Shown piece by piece: positions 61,771 through 64,000 of a stretch of 64,000 nt of DNA (position 1 is the stretch's first letter; every line of letters begins with the position of its first letter). Under the pieces are notes generated by a model, which was given only the letters and a program-made list of their open reading frames with translations, was not told the origin of the DNA and made no database searches. Location: assembly GCA_963760285.1 (NCBI GenBank), contig CAVXCI010000001.1, forward strand, positions 2,170,001-2,234,000. The letters run 5' to 3'. Source of the stretch: PALSA-278 sp963760285 (lineage in GTDB: Bacteria > Acidobacteriota > Terriglobia > Acidiferrales > UBA7541). The translations under genes were made by a program, and so were the position numbers.

Positions 61771-62931
61771 ATGCGCCGAGTTCTGTCTCTGGCATTTCTG
61801 TTGATTCTTTTTGCGTGGCCGGCCCATGCCCAGATGGGGAAAGCCATCACCGTGACTGCCGGCACGCCGGAGGACAAGGCGCTCAATTCCATCGCCGCCG
61901 CCACGGATCCCGCGCAGAAGATTCAGCTCCTCGATCAATTCATGAAGGATTTCGGCGGGAATCCCGATCTCGCCCTGATCGCCAACATTCAGTACACTAC
62001 CGCCTATCTCGACCTCAAAGACTATCCCAAGGCAATTGCCGCTGGCGATAAGGCCCTTGCGGCGGACCCCGATAATTTTTCCACCGCCGTGAATCTGGTT
62101 CGCGCTGCCGCGGGACTTCCGGACGCCGCCAGGGCGTTCGACTACGCCGACAAGGCCAGCGCCATCGTGGCGCGCTACAAAGCTTCTCCGGCTCCCGCCA
62201 ACACTCCCGCTGACCAATGGAAGCAGCAGCAGGAGGACACCATCAAGAACGCGGAATCCGATTTCGCGGAGGTGCAGTACGCGGTTTTCTCCAGCACCAT
62301 GCAGGTGAAGGACGGCGCGGCGCGGGCCGCGCTCCTGGAGCGCTTCCTGAAAACCTATCCCGATTCCACCTATGCCACTGGCGCGCACGAAGCGCTGCCG
62401 TTCGCCTATCAGCAAGCCAAGGACGGCCCGAACATGCTCGCCGCCGCGAACGCCGTCCTCGCAAAGGATCCGTCCAACGCCGCCACGCTGCTCCTCCTGG
62501 CGGACTACTACAGCGAAAAGGGCCAGCATCTCGATGACGCCGCCGCTGATGCGCAGAAAGCTCTCGATTCGCTTGCCGCCGCGAAAAAGCCGGACAACAC
62601 CAGCCAAACGGATTGGGACAAGCAGGTCAGCCTGCAGAAGGGAATTGCCTATTCTGTTCTGGGACAGATTGATGTCATACGCGGGAAAAACGCTCAGGCC
62701 GTCGCTTCGTTCAAGCAGGCCAATCCGCTCCTGGAATCCAGTAACTATTATTACGGCCGTAATCTTTATCGTCTTGGCTTCACTCTGGCCAAGATGCAGC
62801 AATATCCCGAAGCGCAGAAGTATTTGCAGGATGCCATCAACGTGGATTCACCCTATCGCGGGCTCGCCCAACAGACCCTTACCAAAATCGGCGGTGCGCC
62901 CGCTCCCAGACACAAATCCTCCCACCCCTGA
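61771..62931 (+). CDS. Exported tetratricopeptide-repeat protein
   Basis: Predicted periplasmic helical-repeat protein of 386 residues. The ATG at 61771 has AGGAGG four bases upstream, and the signal peptide is MRRVLSLAFLLILFAWPAHA. Several TPR-like units can be traced (YLDLKDYPKAIAAGDKALAA, SNAATLLLLADYYSEKGQHL, DAQKALDSLAAAKKP, ESSNYYYGRNLYRLGFTLAK, QQYPEAQKYLQDAINVDS). The role is probably as a protein-protein scaffold. Not in an obvious operon; the next gene starts 138 bases downstream. Confidence 0.77.
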   Translation: MRRVLSLAFLLILFAWPAHAQMGKAITVTAGTPEDKALNSIAAATDPAQKIQLLDQFMKDFGGNPDLALIANIQYTTAYLDLKDYPKAIAAGDKALAADPDNFSTAVNLVRAAAGLPDAARAFDYADKASAIVARYKASPAPANTPADQWKQQQEDTIKNAESDFAEVQYAVFSSTMQVKDGAARAALLERFLKTYPDSTYATGAHEALPFAYQQAKDGPNMLAAANAVLAKDPSNAATLLLLADYYSEKGQHLDDAAADAQKALDSLAAAKKPDNTSQTDWDKQVSLQKGIAYSVLGQIDVIRGKNAQAVASFKQANPLLESSNYYYGRNLYRLGFTLAKMQQYPEAQKYLQDAINVDSPYRGLAQQTLTKIGGAPAPRHKSSHP

Positions 62932-63069
62932 GCGCGATTCGGTCTCACGCCGGCCGGTATTGTCCGGGGGGGTGCAATTTGGGCCTCCCGTGCCGGGCTT
63001 GCCCGCGAAAAACATTTTGGGCAGGGCGCTGATTTCGCCGTAGAATCGCCGGGTAGAGGGAGGCCACCG

Positions 63070-63579
63070 ATGCTGTCACGAAAGCAGAAGAAGTCCCGCA
63101 AGCCTGCCGCGGGAAAATCCGCTTCGCGCGGTGGCCGGCCCGCCGCCGCGCTGGATTTTAATCACGCCATGATCTACGCGCGCGACCTGGACCGCTCCGC
63201 CCGCTTCTACGTCAATCTGCTGGGTTTCAAGCCCATTGACGAATTCCGCCACGACGGCCGGCTGATTTATCTGCGGATTCGCGCGCCGCTTGGCAATGGC
63301 ACCATCGCGTTGCACATGCTGGAACCCGGAAAATCAATTTCGCGCGATGAAGGAGTGCGCCTGTATTTTGAGGTTGAAAATCTGGAGGAGTTCTGCGGGA
63401 AATTGCAGTCCCAGGGCTTCCTGTTCGATAAGCCGCCTAAGATGATGCCGTGGGGTTGGATGCACGCTTACATGAGCGATCCCGACGGCCACGAAATCAG
63501 CTTGTACTGGGCAGGCGCCAAGCGCATGAAGAAAATCACCATGCTCAACGCCAATACCCGCACAGCGCGCAAAGGCTGA
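63070..63579 (+). CDS. VOC-superfamily (glyoxalase-like) protein
   Basis: Vicinal-oxygen-chelate fold protein of 169 residues. The ATG at 63070 follows AGGGAGG. After a basic 25-residue N-terminal tail, the two beta-alpha-beta modules are visible: FNHAMIYARDLDRSARFYVN with LGFKPIDEF, and VRLYFEVENLEEFCGKL with MHAYMSDPDGHEISLYW. Likely metal ligands are His in NHAM, a Glu/His in the middle strands, and Glu in GHEIS. Related to lactoylglutathione lyases and dioxygenases, but the substrate cannot be inferred. Confidence 0.83.
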   Translation: MLSRKQKKSRKPAAGKSASRGGRPAAALDFNHAMIYARDLDRSARFYVNLLGFKPIDEFRHDGRLIYLRIRAPLGNGTIALHMLEPGKSISRDEGVRLYFEVENLEEFCGKLQSQGFLFDKPPKMMPWGWMHAYMSDPDGHEISLYWAGAKRMKKITMLNANTRTARKG

Positions 63580-63587
63580 CGCCGCGC

Positions 63588-63758
63588 CTAATCCAAATGC
63601 TCGAAAAATTCGCCGACTTTCTTGCCCGCCGTCTCGGTGTAATCTACCACCGCGTGGTCGCCCACTTTGCCGGTGTAGTCGGCGAATTTCACAGTGCCGT
63701 GCGCCGTTTCGATAGCTTCGTCGCGCGACACATGGTATGTAGCCACGCTGGAATCCAT
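63588..63758 (-). CDS. Small ORF, 56 residues, possible truncated protein
   Basis: A minus-strand frame from an ATG at 63758 to a TAG at 63590-63588 reads MDSSVATYHVSRDEAIETAH, then VKFADYTGKVGDHAVVDYTE and a charged end. The composition is coherent (balanced charge, no rare-codon look), and it lies convergent to the VOC gene. The same frame continues upstream through NAKIAV but is closed by a TAG beyond that, so the start may have been lost. No ribosome site is clear. No family recognised. Confidence 0.4.
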   Translation of the reverse strand: MDSSVATYHVSRDEAIETAHGTVKFADYTGKVGDHAVVDYTETAGKKVGEFFEHLD

Positions 63759-63923
63759 TACGGCGATTTTTGCATTCTAGTGCTTCGCTTCTGATTTTGC
63801 CACTCGTGTCTTGCCAGGCATTTTCAAGGAATCTCACCGCCCAACTCTTCTCGATTGACAGCTTCATCTCGTGGCGCTAGATTCTGCCCGGGCCATCGTG
63901 CGAGAACACTGGAAAGGAAGGAC

Positions 63924-64000
63924 ATGAAAACATTTTGCCGAATCTCCATCCCGTTGCCGGTCAGTTTGCTCTTGCTGATGATCGGAGCTTCCTGCGTTTT
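63924..64000 (+). CDS. Exported protein, start only (runs off the window)
   Basis: The ATG at 63924 follows GGAAAGGAAGG with good spacing. The 25 codons available read MKTFCRISIPLPVSLLLLMI and GASCV, a typical signal peptide with a basic start and a leucine-rich core. A cysteine occurs near the probable cleavage site, but the residue three before it is Gly rather than Leu, so it is not a clear lipobox. The remainder lies outside the window. Confidence 0.6.
   Translation, partial: MKTFCRISIPLPVSLLLLMIGASCV

Noticed and set aside
61726..62802. Minus-strand frame of 358 codons under the TPR gene
   Set aside because: The plus strand has a signal peptide, AGGAGG site and TPR units; the minus frame is a GC-driven shadow.

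Overview
The window looks like chromosomal DNA of an acidobacterium, probably class Terriglobia. Several gene families point there: secreted choice-of-anchor D and NHL/PQQ beta-propeller proteins, a large exopolysaccharide locus headed by a NusG paralogue, a DUF354 protein, an M1 peptidase with HEAT repeats, and a MauL-like cupredoxin. This is an inference from gene content only. I saw no rRNA, tRNA, CRISPR array, insertion sequence or integrase.

1-6.75 kb: the minus strand carries the start of a complex I operon, nuoA-C-D-E-F-G-H, with nuoH cut by the window edge and no nuoB between nuoA and nuoC. A divergent thiS follows. Between about 1.66 and 6.7 kb I count roughly 25 or more single-base frameshifts, most of them after 3.1 kb. 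The intended frames still read as well-conserved Nuo proteins without in-frame stops, so sequence error is more likely than gene decay. 7.0-10.1 kb: two secreted proteins, one a PQQ-like propeller and one with ASH plus fibronectin-like domains.

10.1-11.2 kb: a noncoding block with palindromes and a good sigma-70 promoter. 11.2-36.0 kb: a single-direction exopolysaccharide cluster. It contains a NusG-like antiterminator, an initiating sugar transferase, a WbpB/WbpD-like pair, DUF354, an unknown predicted toroid protein, two tandem FemAB/GNAT paralogues, a secreted beta-helix protein, a Wzx flippase, a GT4, a Wzy-like polymerase, two GT2s and an epimerase. It ends with an amide-chemistry module: asparagine synthetase, a third FemAB-like protein, a polysaccharide deacetylase, a flavin oxidoreductase and an ATP-grasp ligase. 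The toolkit resembles exosortase (XrtA/PEP-CTERM) polysaccharide loci, but no exosortase is present.

36.3-48.5 kb: a secreted NHL-type protein; a response regulator/histidine kinase pair followed by an outer-membrane beta-barrel and a cupredoxin; a frameshifted adenosine-specific kinase; an SDR; acetyl-CoA synthetase; and an ECF sigma/anti-sigma/secreted-protein trio. 48.6-55.7 kb: a glycolate-to-glycerate locus, with glcD-E-F on the minus strand and a 2-hydroxyacid dehydrogenase, GlcG and glycerate 2-kinase on the plus strand. 55.9-64.0 kb: housekeeping and accessory genes: an M1-HEAT peptidase, an SDR, a cupin, an isoprenylcysteine-methyltransferase-like protein, a GT2, a small zinc-ribbon membrane protein, a TPR protein, a VOC protein, a 56-residue small ORF and the start of a secreted protein.
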